From Pelagibacterium lentulum (lineage in GTDB: Bacteria; Pseudomonadota; Alphaproteobacteria; Rhizobiales; Devosiaceae), in assembly GCF_003992625.1 (NCBI RefSeq), contig NZ_RZMW01000004.1, forward strand, positions 1-64,000: DNA of 64,000 nt, given 5' to 3'. Below the pieces are notes generated by a model that saw nothing but the letters and a program-made list of their open reading frames with translations, did not search any database and was not told where the DNA came from. The translations under genes were made by a program, and so were the position numbers. Shown in pieces: positions 45,044 to 55,313 of the stretch. The first letter of the stretch is position 1; every line of letters starts with the position of its first letter.

Positions 45044-47062
45044 TCAAACGTCCACGTCGGTTACGAACGCTGCCTTGTTTGAGATAAACTCGAAGCGGGC
45101 CTCGGGTTTATTACCCATCAGCCGGTCAACGGTGTCGGTGGTGTCGGCCTTGTCTTGAACCACGCGCACCTGTAGCAGTGTCCGTGATTTGGGGTTCATT
45201 GTCGTTTCTTTCAAGTGGGCATGGGGCATTTCGCCCAAGCCTTTGAACCGTGTCACGTCGACTTTGCCACGACCGTTGAATTCGGTCTGCATGAGCTGAT
45301 CCTTATGTCGATCATCCATCGCGTAAGCTGTTTTCGCGCCTTGCGACAGCCGATAAAGCGGGGGCAAGGCGAGATAAAGGTGGCCACCGTCAATCAGAGC
45401 AGGCAGTTCCTGATAGAAAAAGGTCATGAGCAGTGTTGCGATATGGGCTCCGTCCACGTCGGCGTCGGTCATGATAATGATCTTATCATAACGCAAATCC
45501 TCTTCCCTGTAGCGATCCCGTGTTCCGCAACCAAGGGCCTGCAACAGATCCGAAATGGTCTGATTGGCAGCGACCTTGTCGCGACTGGCGCCGGCTACGT
45601 TAAGAATCTTGCCGCGAAGCGGGAGCACGGCTTGAGAGGTACGATTGCGCGCCTGCTTGGCACTTCCGCCCGCGCTATCGCCTTCCACGATGAACAATTC
45701 GGCGCCCTGCGCTGCAGACTGACTGCAATCGGCGAGTTTGCCCGGAAGGCGCAGCTTGCGGGTTGCCGATTTGCGGTCGATTTCCTTTTCCTTCCGCCGA
45801 CGCAGACGGTCCTCGGCGCGCTCGATTGTCCAGTCCAGCAGCTTGTTGGCCTGATTGGGCGAGGTGGTCAGCCAATGATCGAAAGCATCGCGGATAGCGT
45901 TATCGACAATGCGGGTGGCTTCGCCAGATGCCAGTTTGTCCTTGGTCTGCCCCACAAATTCAGGCTCGCGAATGAAAACCGAAAGCATGGCGCCGCAATG
46001 GCCGAGAACGTCTTCCGAGGTTAAGACCGAAGCCCGCTTGTTGCCGGTCATTTCCGCATAATTTTTCAGTCCGCGGAGCAGGGCGGTGCGCAGGCCCGCT
46101 TCGTGGGTTCCTCCGTCCTGTGTTGGAACCGTGTTGCAATATGAAGACGTGAAGCTGTCGCCGATATACCAGGACACCGCCCATTCCACGGCGCCATGGC
46201 CGCCAGGTTTGCCAGCGCGACCGGAAAACACATCGTCGATTATACGGGTCTTGCCTTCAATGCGGCGGGCAATGAAATCGCGCAATCCGCCAGGGAAATG
46301 AAAGACCGCCTTTGTAGGCACATCGTCGGACGCAAGGCCTTCATCGCAGGACCAACGTATTTCCACACCGCCAAACAGATAGGCCTTGGCGCGGGTCATG
46401 CGGAAAGCCCGATCTGGCAGGAATTTGGCGCTGGGGCCGAAGATCTGAGGGTCGGGGTGGAATTTTATCGTGGTCCCGCGCCGGTTGTTCACCCGGCCCA
46501 TCGGTTCAAGCGTGGATGTTGCCTTACCGCGCGAGTAGGTCTGGCGATATAGCGTCTGTTCGCGGGCGACCTCAACGACAAGATCGTCGGAAAGCGCGTT
46601 AACGACCGATACGCCGACGCCGTGAAGCCCGCCGGAAGTTTCATAGGCCTTGGAATCGAACTTGCCGCCTGCATGGAGCGTAGTCATGATTACTTCGAGT
46701 GCCGACAAATGCGGCAGCTTCGGATGGCTGTCGACCGGAATGCCGCGACCATTGTCAGTTACAGTCAGATAGCCCTCGGAATCCAGATGCACCTCGATGC
46801 GCGTCGCGTGGCCAGCAATAGCTTCATCCATCGAGTTGTCGATGACTTCAGCAAACAGGTGATGGAGCGCATTGGTGTCCGTGCCGCCGATATACATGCC
46901 AGGGCGCCGGCGAACGGGTTCAAGGCCTTCGAGCACCTCAATATCGGCAGCCGAATAGCTTTCGCCATTCCCCGAGACTGGCGGCTTGGACAGCGGCTTT
47001 TCTACCGCTGGTGCCAAGGGAGCTACTGATGTGGTGCCGAAAAGATCGTTGTTATCTGCCAT
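45044..47062 (-). CDS. parE: DNA topoisomerase IV subunit B
   Basis: The 672-residue type IIA topoisomerase subunit has the GHKL ATPase domain (GMYIGGTD, VIDNSMDEA, VTDNGRGIP, GGLHGVGVSVVNALS), the transducer, and a Toprim domain with FIVEGDSAGGSA and MTDADVDGAHI. Together with ParC it decatenates daughter chromosomes. The GRGKVDVTRFKGLGEMP motif supports ParE over GyrB. Start ATG 47062 opens the characteristic MADNNDLFG; an upstream ATG at 47116 would add an unconserved extension. Confidence 0.95.
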   Translation of the reverse strand: MADNNDLFGTTSVAPLAPAVEKPLSKPPVSGNGESYSAADIEVLEGLEPVRRRPGMYIGGTDTNALHHLFAEVIDNSMDEAIAGHATRIEVHLDSEGYLTVTDNGRGIPVDSHPKLPHLSALEVIMTTLHAGGKFDSKAYETSGGLHGVGVSVVNALSDDLVVEVAREQTLYRQTYSRGKATSTLEPMGRVNNRRGTTIKFHPDPQIFGPSAKFLPDRAFRMTRAKAYLFGGVEIRWSCDEGLASDDVPTKAVFHFPGGLRDFIARRIEGKTRIIDDVFSGRAGKPGGHGAVEWAVSWYIGDSFTSSYCNTVPTQDGGTHEAGLRTALLRGLKNYAEMTGNKRASVLTSEDVLGHCGAMLSVFIREPEFVGQTKDKLASGEATRIVDNAIRDAFDHWLTTSPNQANKLLDWTIERAEDRLRRRKEKEIDRKSATRKLRLPGKLADCSQSAAQGAELFIVEGDSAGGSAKQARNRTSQAVLPLRGKILNVAGASRDKVAANQTISDLLQALGCGTRDRYREEDLRYDKIIIMTDADVDGAHIATLLMTFFYQELPALIDGGHLYLALPPLYRLSQGAKTAYAMDDRHKDQLMQTEFNGRGKVDVTRFKGLGEMPHAHLKETTMNPKSRTLLQVRVVQDKADTTDTVDRLMGNKPEARFEFISNKAAFVTDVDV

Positions 47063-47346
47063 TGACTGTTTCGTTGGTCCGGTCCGCGAATCACGTTCGT
47101 TAGTTTTGTTTAGCATATGGTGGGTTGAGGTGCTGCAAACACCACAGAATTCAGGGCTTCACAAGATTTTTAATGCCTTCGCTCGGCCCCGTTCGCACGA
47201 GCGGGGTCAAGGTCGCTCCCAAGATGGCACAGATCAGTGCCTGCTCTATGGCGCGATATTTACCGATGGTTTGCCATTCATCAGCACTTTTTTAAGTCCA
47301 CCCTGTTAATTCTAATCACATACGGTCATGTGTTTGGAGTTGCCGT

Positions 47347-47517
47347 ATGAGCGAGCAATCTGGGCTTGGGCGATCTTATCGAATTGCCATCATTTTGCTT
47401 GTTGCCATCGGGTGGATGCGAGCCGGGTTTAAAAGTATTGCGTACCGGCTTGCCCATCTTTCTGTTCCGCGCTTCGGCGTGTTTTCTGCGCTGACATTAG
47501 CATTTTTCCTGATTTAG
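47347..47517 (+). CDS. Small membrane protein of unknown function, 56 aa
   Basis: This 56-residue frame has a proper ribosome binding site (GGAG, 7 nt from the ATG). It encodes a basic N-terminus, a hydrophobic helix (residues 11-24), a basic loop with several Arg/Lys, and a second hydrophobic stretch at the C-terminus (44-56). No family is recognised. It lies between divergent parE and the sulfotransferase gene, 72 bp before the latter, and could be its cotranscribed partner or independent. Confidence 0.55.
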   Translation: MSEQSGLGRSYRIAIILLVAIGWMRAGFKSIAYRLAHLSVPRFGVFSALTLAFFLI

Positions 47518-47589
47518 CGCGTTGCTCCGGTTGCGCGCAATGTATGCAAGCGGCTAGTAAGTGCTCCTCTATCGTCCAGGAGCACCCTC

Positions 47590-48486
47590 TTGTCCAGCAC
47601 TGAAGCCAAACCTATCCGTCCGCTTTATTTCCTCGCATCTTTCCCGTTGTCGGGCAGCAATTGGGCGCGCCGGGTCGTGTTTTTGCTCTGGCAGATGCAC
47701 CAGAAAAATCCACCAAGCGAAATCAATATCGCGGATGCCGATATCGCCATGCCGTGGGACGCCAAAGCCAGCTATTATCAGATGGTGACTGGCCAGCCGG
47801 CCGATACGCTATCCGAGCAGCAGATCGCTGCGGCGCGGCCGAAAGTGCATCATCTTCTGGCCACTGAGTTTCCGGGTCTGCCAATCGTGCGCACGCAGGC
47901 TGTGCGCGGCGACTTTTACGACAATCCGACAATCAATCCCGAAGTTACACGAGGCGCGACTTATATCGTGCGCAATCCGCTGGATGTTGCTGCAAGTTTT
48001 GTGCGCGAACTGGGTATGGCGCCCATGAAGGTCGTCGAAATGCTTATGACGCGCAATTGGCGCATCAGTCCTGGTGCCGCAACGGTTATCGAGCCGCAGG
48101 GGTCATGGAGCCAGAATGTACGAAGCTGGACGCAGCGGAAAGACGCCGCAGTTCTCGTACTGCGTTTTGAAGATATTTCGACCGATCCGGTGCGTGCTTT
48201 TGAAAAGATTGCGGCTCACATGCGGTTGGAGATCGATCCCGAGGCGGTCCGTCCACTGCGCAACGTCATGTTGTCTCAGCGCGCTATTGAAGGGCCAAAG
48301 GATGACGGTCGGGACTATACAGCTTTCCTTCAGCCGCACGAGGCTCGCGCAATTATCGAAGTCCATGCCGTCGAGATGGACCGGCATGGCTATCTCGACA
48401 AAAAAGCACTCGAATATGCTGGTATAGAGCGCGATGTGGCCCTGGCTCTTTCGTCCCGCCATACGGGCGATGCAATGCTTTCTTAG
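47590..48486 (+). CDS. Sulfotransferase family protein
   Basis: The 298-residue protein has a PAPS-binding loop FPLSGSNW in place of the common (F/Y)P(R/K)SGT-x-W, and a second motif YIVRNPLDVAASF matching the 3'-phosphate loop, then VLRFEDISTDP. It probably transfers sulfate from PAPS to an unknown acceptor, with no membrane segment seen. Start TTG 47590 has AGGAG about 7 nt upstream. It is followed by a bidirectional terminator. Confidence 0.85.
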   Translation: MSSTEAKPIRPLYFLASFPLSGSNWARRVVFLLWQMHQKNPPSEINIADADIAMPWDAKASYYQMVTGQPADTLSEQQIAAARPKVHHLLATEFPGLPIVRTQAVRGDFYDNPTINPEVTRGATYIVRNPLDVAASFVRELGMAPMKVVEMLMTRNWRISPGAATVIEPQGSWSQNVRSWTQRKDAAVLVLRFEDISTDPVRAFEKIAAHMRLEIDPEAVRPLRNVMLSQRAIEGPKDDGRDYTAFLQPHEARAIIEVHAVEMDRHGYLDKKALEYAGIERDVALALSSRHTGDAMLS

Positions 48487-48507
48487 GGCGTTCTTGAATT
48501 TGGACGC

Positions 48508-48536
48508 AAAAAAGGGGGCCTGATAGGCCCCCTTTT
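48508..48536. terminator. Bidirectional rho-independent terminator
   Basis: Stem GGGGGCC and GGCCCCC with loop TGATA, preceded by A6 and followed by T4. It serves the sulfotransferase gene and the converging glnA. Confidence 0.92.
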
Positions 48537-48554
48537 CGTATCAGACCGCAAGGA

Positions 48555-49964
48555 TCAGGCCGAGTAATACATTTCGTATTCGACCGGATGCGGGGTGTGC
48601 TCGAACCGGATGACTTCCTGCATCTTGAGTTCGATGTAGGCATCGATGAAGTCATCGTCCATCACGCCGCCAGCCTTGAGGAAGTCGCGGTCGGCATCGA
48701 GGCTGTCGAGCGCTTCACGCAGCGAGCCACAAACTGTCGGGATTTCCTTGAGTTCTTCCTTGGGCAGTTCGTAAAGATCCTTGTCCATGGCATCGCCAGG
48801 GTGAATCTTGTTCTTGATGCCGTCGAGGCCAGCCATCAGCAGAGCGGCGAAGGCAAGGTAGGGATTTGCCATCGGATCGGGGAAGCGGACTTCCACACGC
48901 TTTGCCTTGGGGCTCTGGCCAAACGGAATACGGCATGAAGCGGAGCGGTTGCGTGCCGAGTAGGCCAGCAGGACCGGAGCTTCAAAGCCTGGGACAAGCC
49001 GCTTGTAAGAGTTGGTCGACGGGTTGGTGAAGGCGTTGATAGCCTTGGCGTGCTTGATTACGCCGCCGATGTAGTAAAGGCATTCTGTGGACAGGCCGGC
49101 ATATTCGTCGCCAGCAAACAGAGGCTTGCCATCTTTCCAGATCGACTGGTGGCAGTGCATGCCCGAACCGTTGTCGCCATAGACTGGCTTCGGCATGAAG
49201 GTTGCGGTCTTGCCATAGGCCTGAGCGACCTGATGAACGGCATACTTATAGATAAGAACGTGATCTGCTGCCGTGATCATCGGCGCGAACTTGATGCCGA
49301 GTTCGTGCTGGGCGGAAGCAACTTCGTGGTGATGCTTTTCGACCACCACGCCCATGCTTGCCATGGCTTCGAGCATTTCGCCGCGGATGTCCTGAGCGCT
49401 GTCGAGCGGAGGAACAGGGAAATAGCCCTTCTTGATGCCGATGTGATGGCCGCTGTTGCCGCCTTCATACTCGGTGTCCGAATTGGACATCAGTTCACCG
49501 GAGTCAACTTCAAAGCCAACCTTGTAGGTTGAAGTCGAATAACGAACGTCGTCGAACATGAAAAATTCAGGCTCAGGACCGAACACGACCGCATCGCCAA
49601 TGCCGGAGGTCGCTACGAAAGCCTCGGCCTTCTTTGCGATCGAACGCGGGTCGCGATTGTAGGGCTGGTAGGTGGCGGGTTCGAGAATGTCGCAGTTCAC
49701 AGCAAGGGTCGGAGCCGAGAAGAAAGGATCGACATAAGCCGATGCGGTGTCGGGCATGAGCACCATATCGGACTCGTTGATGGCCTTCCAGCCGGCGACC
49801 GACGAGCCGTCGAACATAACGCCTTCTTCGAACATGTCGGCGTCGACTGCGGATGCATCCATGGTTACGTGCTGCAGCTTGCCGCGAATATCGGTAAAGC
49901 GCAGATCAACGTATTTGATGCCTTCGTCCTTGATTTTGGTAAGCAGGTCGCTTGCTGAACTCAT
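48555..49964 (-). CDS. glnA: Type I glutamine synthetase
   Basis: The 469-residue enzyme makes glutamine from glutamate, ammonia and ATP. It has the beta-grasp N-terminus ([13 protein letters not shown]), the active-site segments [22 protein letters not shown] and the [14 protein letters not shown] loop. The adenylylation tyrosine is in KDLYELP near residue 398, so activity is presumably controlled by GlnE. It follows glnB by 93 bp, with a small intergenic hairpin (CCCGG-AGTT-CCGGG at 50007-50020). GGGGAA lies 7 nt before the ATG. Confidence 0.98.
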   Translation of the reverse strand: MSSASDLLTKIKDEGIKYVDLRFTDIRGKLQHVTMDASAVDADMFEEGVMFDGSSVAGWKAINESDMVLMPDTASAYVDPFFSAPTLAVNCDILEPATYQPYNRDPRSIAKKAEAFVATSGIGDAVVFGPEPEFFMFDDVRYSTSTYKVGFEVDSGELMSNSDTEYEGGNSGHHIGIKKGYFPVPPLDSAQDIRGEMLEAMASMGVVVEKHHHEVASAQHELGIKFAPMITAADHVLIYKYAVHQVAQAYGKTATFMPKPVYGDNGSGMHCHQSIWKDGKPLFAGDEYAGLSTECLYYIGGVIKHAKAINAFTNPSTNSYKRLVPGFEAPVLLAYSARNRSASCRIPFGQSPKAKRVEVRFPDPMANPYLAFAALLMAGLDGIKNKIHPGDAMDKDLYELPKEELKEIPTVCGSLREALDSLDADRDFLKAGGVMDDDFIDAYIELKMQEVIRFEHTPHPVEYEMYYSA

Positions 49965-50057
49965 AATGGGTTCCCCAGTATTGATGTGAGTGATTATGTT
50001 TGCTGGCCCGGAGTTCCGGGAGGCGGAAAGCCGGGACGTTTCGATGCACGCGCCTGA

Positions 50058-50477
<420 letters not shown>

Positions 50478-50538
50478 TTATTTTCAGTCGGTTATCGGAT
50501 CGAGTGCCAACAGGGTGATCACCGTGCGCCGAAGCCGT

Positions 50539-50555
50539 TGCGCAAATATTGTGCA
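50539..50555. promoter_or_regulatory. NtrC-type enhancer site upstream of glnB
   Basis: TGCGC-(7 bases)-GTGCA is one mismatch from the NtrC dyad TGCAC-N7-GTGCA, centred about 100 bp before the sigma-54 element. A second partial site (TTGCGCAAG) follows near 50569. Confidence 0.65.
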
Positions 50556-50722
50556 TCCTGCCCACTTCTTGCGCAAGTATTGGCGAGCCGTTCGCTACTT
50601 TATATAATGGGGTGAAATCGGTCGTTTTGGGGGGCGATTGGTTCACAAATGGACAAACAGGCTTTGACTGGCTGGAAAACTTGGGCTAGACCGCCTTCCA
50701 ACTCGGCGCCGGTCGTCGATGT

Positions 50723-50807
50723 GCGGGTGTGGCGGAACTGGCAGACGCACTGGATTTAGGTTCCAGCGCCGCAAGGCGTGGAGGTTCGACTCCTCTCACC
50801 CGCACCA
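50723..50807 (+). tRNA. tRNA-Leu (anticodon UAG)
   Basis: An 85-base tRNA with acceptor GCGGGTG/CACCCGC, anticodon stem CTGGA/TCCAG around TTTAGGT, long variable arm (CGCCGCAAGGCG) and encoded CCA at 50805-50807. Anticodon TAG at 50757-50759 reads CUA-type Leu codons. Confidence 0.97.
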
Positions 50808-50856
50808 CTTTCCGGTGCACCATGAAAACTGAACAATGTTACGGGATCGTACGCAA

Positions 50857-52245
50857 ATGAATGTGACTGAAACTCTGAACGAAGGGCTGCGCCGCAAGCT
50901 CGATGTGACCATCCCGGCGACGGATTTGGCCACGCGGCTCGACACGAAGCTCGACGAGGTTCGGGGCAAGGTTCAGCTTAAAGGCTTTCGGCCAGGCAAA
51001 GTGCCGGCGTCGCATATCAAGAAGGTCTATGGCCGTTCGCTGATGAGCGAAGTGCTGCAGGACTCGATCAACGATACGGTCAGCAAGACTCTTGAAGAGC
51101 GCTCGGAAAAGGCTGCAACCCAGCCCGAGATCGATCTGGCCGAAGATCAGGCCGTTATCAACAAGGTTCTCGATGGCGAAGCCGATCTGGCATTTTCGGT
51201 TAGCTATGAGGTGCTTCCGCCGGTCACTTTGATGGATTTCAAGAAGATCGCCATCGAAAAGCCGGTCGTTGAAGTGACCGATGAAGAAGTCGATAAGGAA
51301 GTTGACTCGTTCTTTAAAAACAATCGCGGCTACGAGGACAAGGGCGATGACGCCGTTGTTGAAGATGGCGATCGTCTCGGTCTGTCGTTTGTTGGCAAGA
51401 TCGATGGCGAAGAGTTTGAAGGCGGCAAGTCGGACCACGCTCATCTGATCGTTGGCTCAGGCCAGTTCATCCCTGGATTTGAAGAGCAGCTTATCGGTCT
51501 CAAGAAGGGCGGCGAAAAGACGATCACCGTGACCTTCCCTGAAGACTATCAGAATGCCGAACTGGCAGGGAAAGAAGCCACGTTCGACGTCAATGTTCTG
51601 CATGTCGACGGTCCAAAAGCCGATGTGAAGCTCGATGATGAATTTGCCAAGACGCTCGGTCTGGAAGACCTCGCGGCACTCAAGAAGGCGATCCGGGATC
51701 AGATCGAAGCACAACTGTCCGGTTTGACCAAGCAGCGCATGAAGCGTTTGGTGCTCGATGCACTCGATGACGGTCATAAGTTCGACGTGCCCGAAAAGCT
51801 GGTTGAGGCCGAGTTCAATGCGATCTGGAATCGTGTGAAGCACGAGGTCGAGCATCACGGTAAAACCTTTGAGTCCGAAGGCACGACCGAAGAAAAAGCG
51901 CGTGAAGACTACCAGAAAATCGCTGAGCGCCGCGTTCGCCTCGGCCTGGTCGTTGCCGAAATCGGCAACGTCAATGATATTCAGGTAACCGATGAAGAGC
52001 ACCAGCAGGCCCTGATTAATGAAGTTCGCCGCTTCCAGGGCCAGGAGCAGCAGGTTTACGACTATTACCGCAAGAACCCGCAGGCTCTTGCCGGACTGCG
52101 CGCTCCGATTTTTGAAAACAAGGTCATCGACTTTGTAACCGAACTGGCAAAGGTCTCTGAAAAGAAGGTTAGCCGGGAAGAGTTGGTCAAGCTGGTTCGT
52201 GAAGGCGAAGAAGGCTTCGACATCGACAGCGATCACGCTCACTGA
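50857..52245 (+). CDS. tig: Trigger factor
   Basis: This 462-residue chaperone and prolyl isomerase binds nascent chains at the ribosome exit tunnel. It has the ribosome-binding signature GFRPGKVP, a central FKBP-type domain (DRLGLSFVGKIDGEEFEGG, GQFIPGFEEQLIG), and a helical C-terminal domain. The ATG at 50857 starts the conserved MNVTETLNEGLRRK; an in-frame ATG at 50836 is less likely. It follows tRNA-Leu, and a strong terminator ends it. Trigger factor gene position before clpP-clpX-lon is common. Confidence 0.97.
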   Translation: MNVTETLNEGLRRKLDVTIPATDLATRLDTKLDEVRGKVQLKGFRPGKVPASHIKKVYGRSLMSEVLQDSINDTVSKTLEERSEKAATQPEIDLAEDQAVINKVLDGEADLAFSVSYEVLPPVTLMDFKKIAIEKPVVEVTDEEVDKEVDSFFKNNRGYEDKGDDAVVEDGDRLGLSFVGKIDGEEFEGGKSDHAHLIVGSGQFIPGFEEQLIGLKKGGEKTITVTFPEDYQNAELAGKEATFDVNVLHVDGPKADVKLDDEFAKTLGLEDLAALKKAIRDQIEAQLSGLTKQRMKRLVLDALDDGHKFDVPEKLVEAEFNAIWNRVKHEVEHHGKTFESEGTTEEKAREDYQKIAERRVRLGLVVAEIGNVNDIQVTDEEHQQALINEVRRFQGQEQQVYDYYRKNPQALAGLRAPIFENKVIDFVTELAKVSEKKVSREELVKLVREGEEGFDIDSDHAH

Positions 52246-52278
52246 CCTGAAATTGCCATAACGGCATAAAATGATCCG

Positions 52279-52308
52279 AAGGCCCCGCAACGCATGCGGG
52301 GCCTTTTT
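52279..52308 (+). terminator. Rho-independent terminator of tig
   Basis: A 9-bp stem (AGGCCCCGC with GCGGGGCCT) and a 7-base loop are followed by TTTTC. Confidence 0.93.
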
Positions 52309-52346
52309 CGTTTCATAGCCTACATGTTGCGTGCATATTGGAGTTC

Positions 52347-53816
52347 ATGGTGCAGGAACTGCTGACCCCGAGGGAAATGGCCAGAGCCGATCAACTCGCC
52401 GTTGCATCGGGTGTGCCTTCGCTTACGCTCATGGAAAATGCCGGGCAGGCAATTGCTTTTGAGGTCGTCAGCCATTTGCCTTTGCAGCCGGTTCTGGTGT
52501 TATGCGGACCCGGCAACAATGGAGGAGACGGCTTTGTTGCGGCGCGCCTGCTCGAAGAGCGCGGCTGGCCGGTGCGTGTGGCGCTATTGGGCGAGAAAGC
52601 CGACCTCAAAGGCGACGCGGCGCTTGTTGCTCGCCGCTGGACGGGACCGATCGAACAGGCAAGACCCGAAATTTGCATGGATTTCGGTGTGATCGTTGAT
52701 GGACTGTTCGGGGCAGGGCTTTCCCGCGATGTGGATGGGCTCGCGGCCGAAATCGTGCGGGCAGCGAACAATAGTGCAGCGGAGATTGTCGCGATTGACG
52801 TGCCCAGCGGGGTGGATGGAGCGACGGGGCAGATTCGCGGCGTTGCCATGGAAGCGGCCTTTACGGTCACCTTCTTCCGTTGCAAGCCCGGCCATCTGCT
52901 TCAGCCCGGTGCAGCGCTATGTGGCAAGGTATTGCTCGCTGATATAGGGATACCGGACGCGGTGATCGATGAAATCGAGCCGCTCGCGTTTGAGAATGAG
53001 CGGCTCCTGTGGACGTTGCCGCGGCGCCGGGTCGATGATCACAAGTTTTCGTCCGGACATTGCCTTGTTATCTCAGGTGACGCGCTCCATACCGGTGCCG
53101 CCCGTCTTTCTGCACTTGGCGCCGCGCGGATCGGCGCGGGCCTGGTAACGCTTGGCGGGGCACGGGATGCGCTTTTGGTTCATGCGGCGCACCTTACCGC
53201 TATCATGCTTGCCGAATGCGATCGGCCAGACGACCTGCGACCGCTCCTCGACCGGCGGAAGATCAACGCTATCGTTATTGGCCCGGCTGCGGGGGTCAGC
53301 GAGGATACGCGCCAACTGGTGCTCGAGGCGTTAGCGAGCGAGGCAAGCATTGTTCTTGATGCCGATGCCATCTCCACGTTTGCGCAAGAACCTGATGCGC
53401 TGTTCGCCGCGATAAAGGCTAGAAAAAATCCCAACGTCGTTCTTACGCCACATCACGGAGAGTTCTCCCGGCTGTTTGGGGAAATCGCTGGCTGCAAGCT
53501 GGACAGGGCACAAGCAGCTGCGAAAAGGTCGGGGGCTGTCGTTCTTTACAAGGGCGCGGATACCGTGATTGCGCGACCGGATGGCTATGTGGCGATAAAT
53601 GGTTCAGGGAGTCCCAATCTGGCCACCGCCGGATCGGGGGACGTTCTGGCGGGCATGATCGGGGGCCTCATGGCGCAGGGAATGAACGCTTTCGATGGTG
53701 CATGTGCCGCAGCTTATATTCATGGGCTGGCCGGGCGGCGCTATGGAAAGCCGGGACTGATTGCCGATGATCTGCCCGGCATTCTTCCCGATATTCTTTT
53801 TGAATTGTCGATCTGA
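52347..53816 (+). CDS. nnr: Bifunctional NAD(P)H-hydrate epimerase/dehydratase
   Basis: The 489-residue enzyme repairs hydrated NAD(P)H. The N-terminal epimerase domain has LMENAGQAIA, CGPGNNGGDGFVAARLL and IDVPSGVDG. The C-terminal ADP-dependent dehydratase domain has SSGHCLVISG, LTPHHGEFSRL, YKGADTVI and the NLATAGSGDVLAG active-site motif. GGAG lies just 3 nt before ATG 52347 and 6 nt before the following GTG, so translation may begin at either. It converges on the P450 gene with only 7 bp between. Confidence 0.95.
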   Translation: MVQELLTPREMARADQLAVASGVPSLTLMENAGQAIAFEVVSHLPLQPVLVLCGPGNNGGDGFVAARLLEERGWPVRVALLGEKADLKGDAALVARRWTGPIEQARPEICMDFGVIVDGLFGAGLSRDVDGLAAEIVRAANNSAAEIVAIDVPSGVDGATGQIRGVAMEAAFTVTFFRCKPGHLLQPGAALCGKVLLADIGIPDAVIDEIEPLAFENERLLWTLPRRRVDDHKFSSGHCLVISGDALHTGAARLSALGAARIGAGLVTLGGARDALLVHAAHLTAIMLAECDRPDDLRPLLDRRKINAIVIGPAAGVSEDTRQLVLEALASEASIVLDADAISTFAQEPDALFAAIKARKNPNVVLTPHHGEFSRLFGEIAGCKLDRAQAAAKRSGAVVLYKGADTVIARPDGYVAINGSGSPNLATAGSGDVLAGMIGGLMAQGMNAFDGACAAAYIHGLAGRRYGKPGLIADDLPGILPDILFELSI

Positions 53817-53823
53817 TCTGCCG

Positions 53824-55077
53824 TTACCAGGCCACCATCAGTTTATCGATGCCGTGGAAGTGATAGACATCTTTATATTGCGGCTCGGCAGCAATCCGCA
53901 GGCTGGGCAAGCGCTCGAACAATATTTTGAGGGCAATCTGCATTTCGAGCCGTGCCAGTGGCGCGCCGATACAGAAGTGGATGCCGGCACCAAAGCTGAC
54001 ATTGGCGCCATCGCTGCGGAAGGGATCGAAGGTATTGGGGTTGGCGAAGCGCGCCGGGTCGCGGTTTGCCGCTCCAAGCATCAGCCCGATCGTATCGCCC
54101 TTTTTAAGTGAAATTCCCTTATATTCAATGTCTTCCAGGGCATATCGGGTAAACATGTGCAGCGGCGCGTCAAAGCGCAAAGCTTCCTCGACGGTTGCAG
54201 CAGTCTGCTCGTCTGACGAAAACAGCGAGCGTGGATCAAAGCCGCTTTCCAGGATGGATTTTATCGCATTGCCGGTCTGATGAACCGTGGCTTCATGGCC
54301 AGCATTGAGCAACAGGATAGCGGTCGAAACCAATTCGGCTTCGGAAAGTCTCTCGCCATTGGCCTCGGTCGAAAGCATATGAGAAATCAGATCGTCGCGA
54401 AGGTCGTTGCGGCGTTCATTGGCGAGGGAAATCAGATACTCGGAGAACTCCAGAGCCGCGTTGTCCGCATCGCGTTCGGTCTCATAAGTGCGCCCGAACA
54501 TATACATTGCCACCATGCGATGGGACCAGTCGAGCAACCGATCGCACATCTCGCGCGGAACTCCGAGCATCTCTGCGATTACGATGACCGGAATCGGCGC
54601 TGCGAAATTCTCGATGAGTTCGGTTCCACCATCGCTCTCGAAAGAATCAATCACTTCGTGCGTCAACGCTTCGATTCGGGGGCGGAGCCGTTCGACTTGC
54701 CGCGACACGAAAGCGCGGTTGACCAGCATACGTAATCTGGTGTGTTCGGGCGGTTCGATTGACAGCAGTGAATACCGCTCGGCTGCATCGAAATTGAGCG
54801 TGTGGGGCAGGGGCTCGGGCAACCCCAACTCCTCACGGGCCGCGACGTGAAGTATCTGGCGACCGAAGCGCTTGTCGCGCAATAGCGCGCTTACATCGTC
54901 AAAACTGGAAAAGCACCAGTGGCCATAATCATCCCATTGGAATGGCGAGGCTTTTTGTCGGTGAAGCTCGATGTAAAACCGATATGGATCACGGAAAAAT
55001 TCCGGCTCCCGAGGGTCGCAACGCGCGCTTATGGGGTCGGATGAAATGGTGAATGGAGCAGCGCCGGGCTCGAGCAT
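53824..55077 (-). CDS. Cytochrome P450
   Basis: The 417-residue soluble haem mono-oxygenase has an I-helix LLNAGHEATVH, the ExxR motif (EEALR), and the haem-ligand Cys loop FGAGIHFCIGAPLARLE near residue 362. No membrane anchor is present, so it belongs to the bacterial three-component type that uses separate ferredoxin and reductase, neither of which is nearby. The substrate is unknown. ATG 55077 has GGAAA 7 nt upstream; an earlier start adds 13 residues without support. Confidence 0.95.
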   Translation of the reverse strand: MLEPGAAPFTISSDPISARCDPREPEFFRDPYRFYIELHRQKASPFQWDDYGHWCFSSFDDVSALLRDKRFGRQILHVAAREELGLPEPLPHTLNFDAAERYSLLSIEPPEHTRLRMLVNRAFVSRQVERLRPRIEALTHEVIDSFESDGGTELIENFAAPIPVIVIAEMLGVPREMCDRLLDWSHRMVAMYMFGRTYETERDADNAALEFSEYLISLANERRNDLRDDLISHMLSTEANGERLSEAELVSTAILLLNAGHEATVHQTGNAIKSILESGFDPRSLFSSDEQTAATVEEALRFDAPLHMFTRYALEDIEYKGISLKKGDTIGLMLGAANRDPARFANPNTFDPFRSDGANVSFGAGIHFCIGAPLARLEMQIALKILFERLPSLRIAAEPQYKDVYHFHGIDKLMVAW

Positions 55078-55313
55078 GGGTGTTTTTCCATATGTTCGAA
55101 GCCAGTCTATCCTCAAACTTTATCAAAGCAAACAGGAGGACCCCTCGCATTTTATGCATTAAGCATCTGCCATAATTGGGACACTCTCTGGCTTGCTATT
55201 GAACAGGAACACGGCCAAGCCTATGTGAGCTTTACGATCCATTAAGTCCTAATCGCCTGCTATCGGCGCGAGTATAAAATTCTGATTCGTTTCCCCGAGG
55301 GAGATATTTGCCA

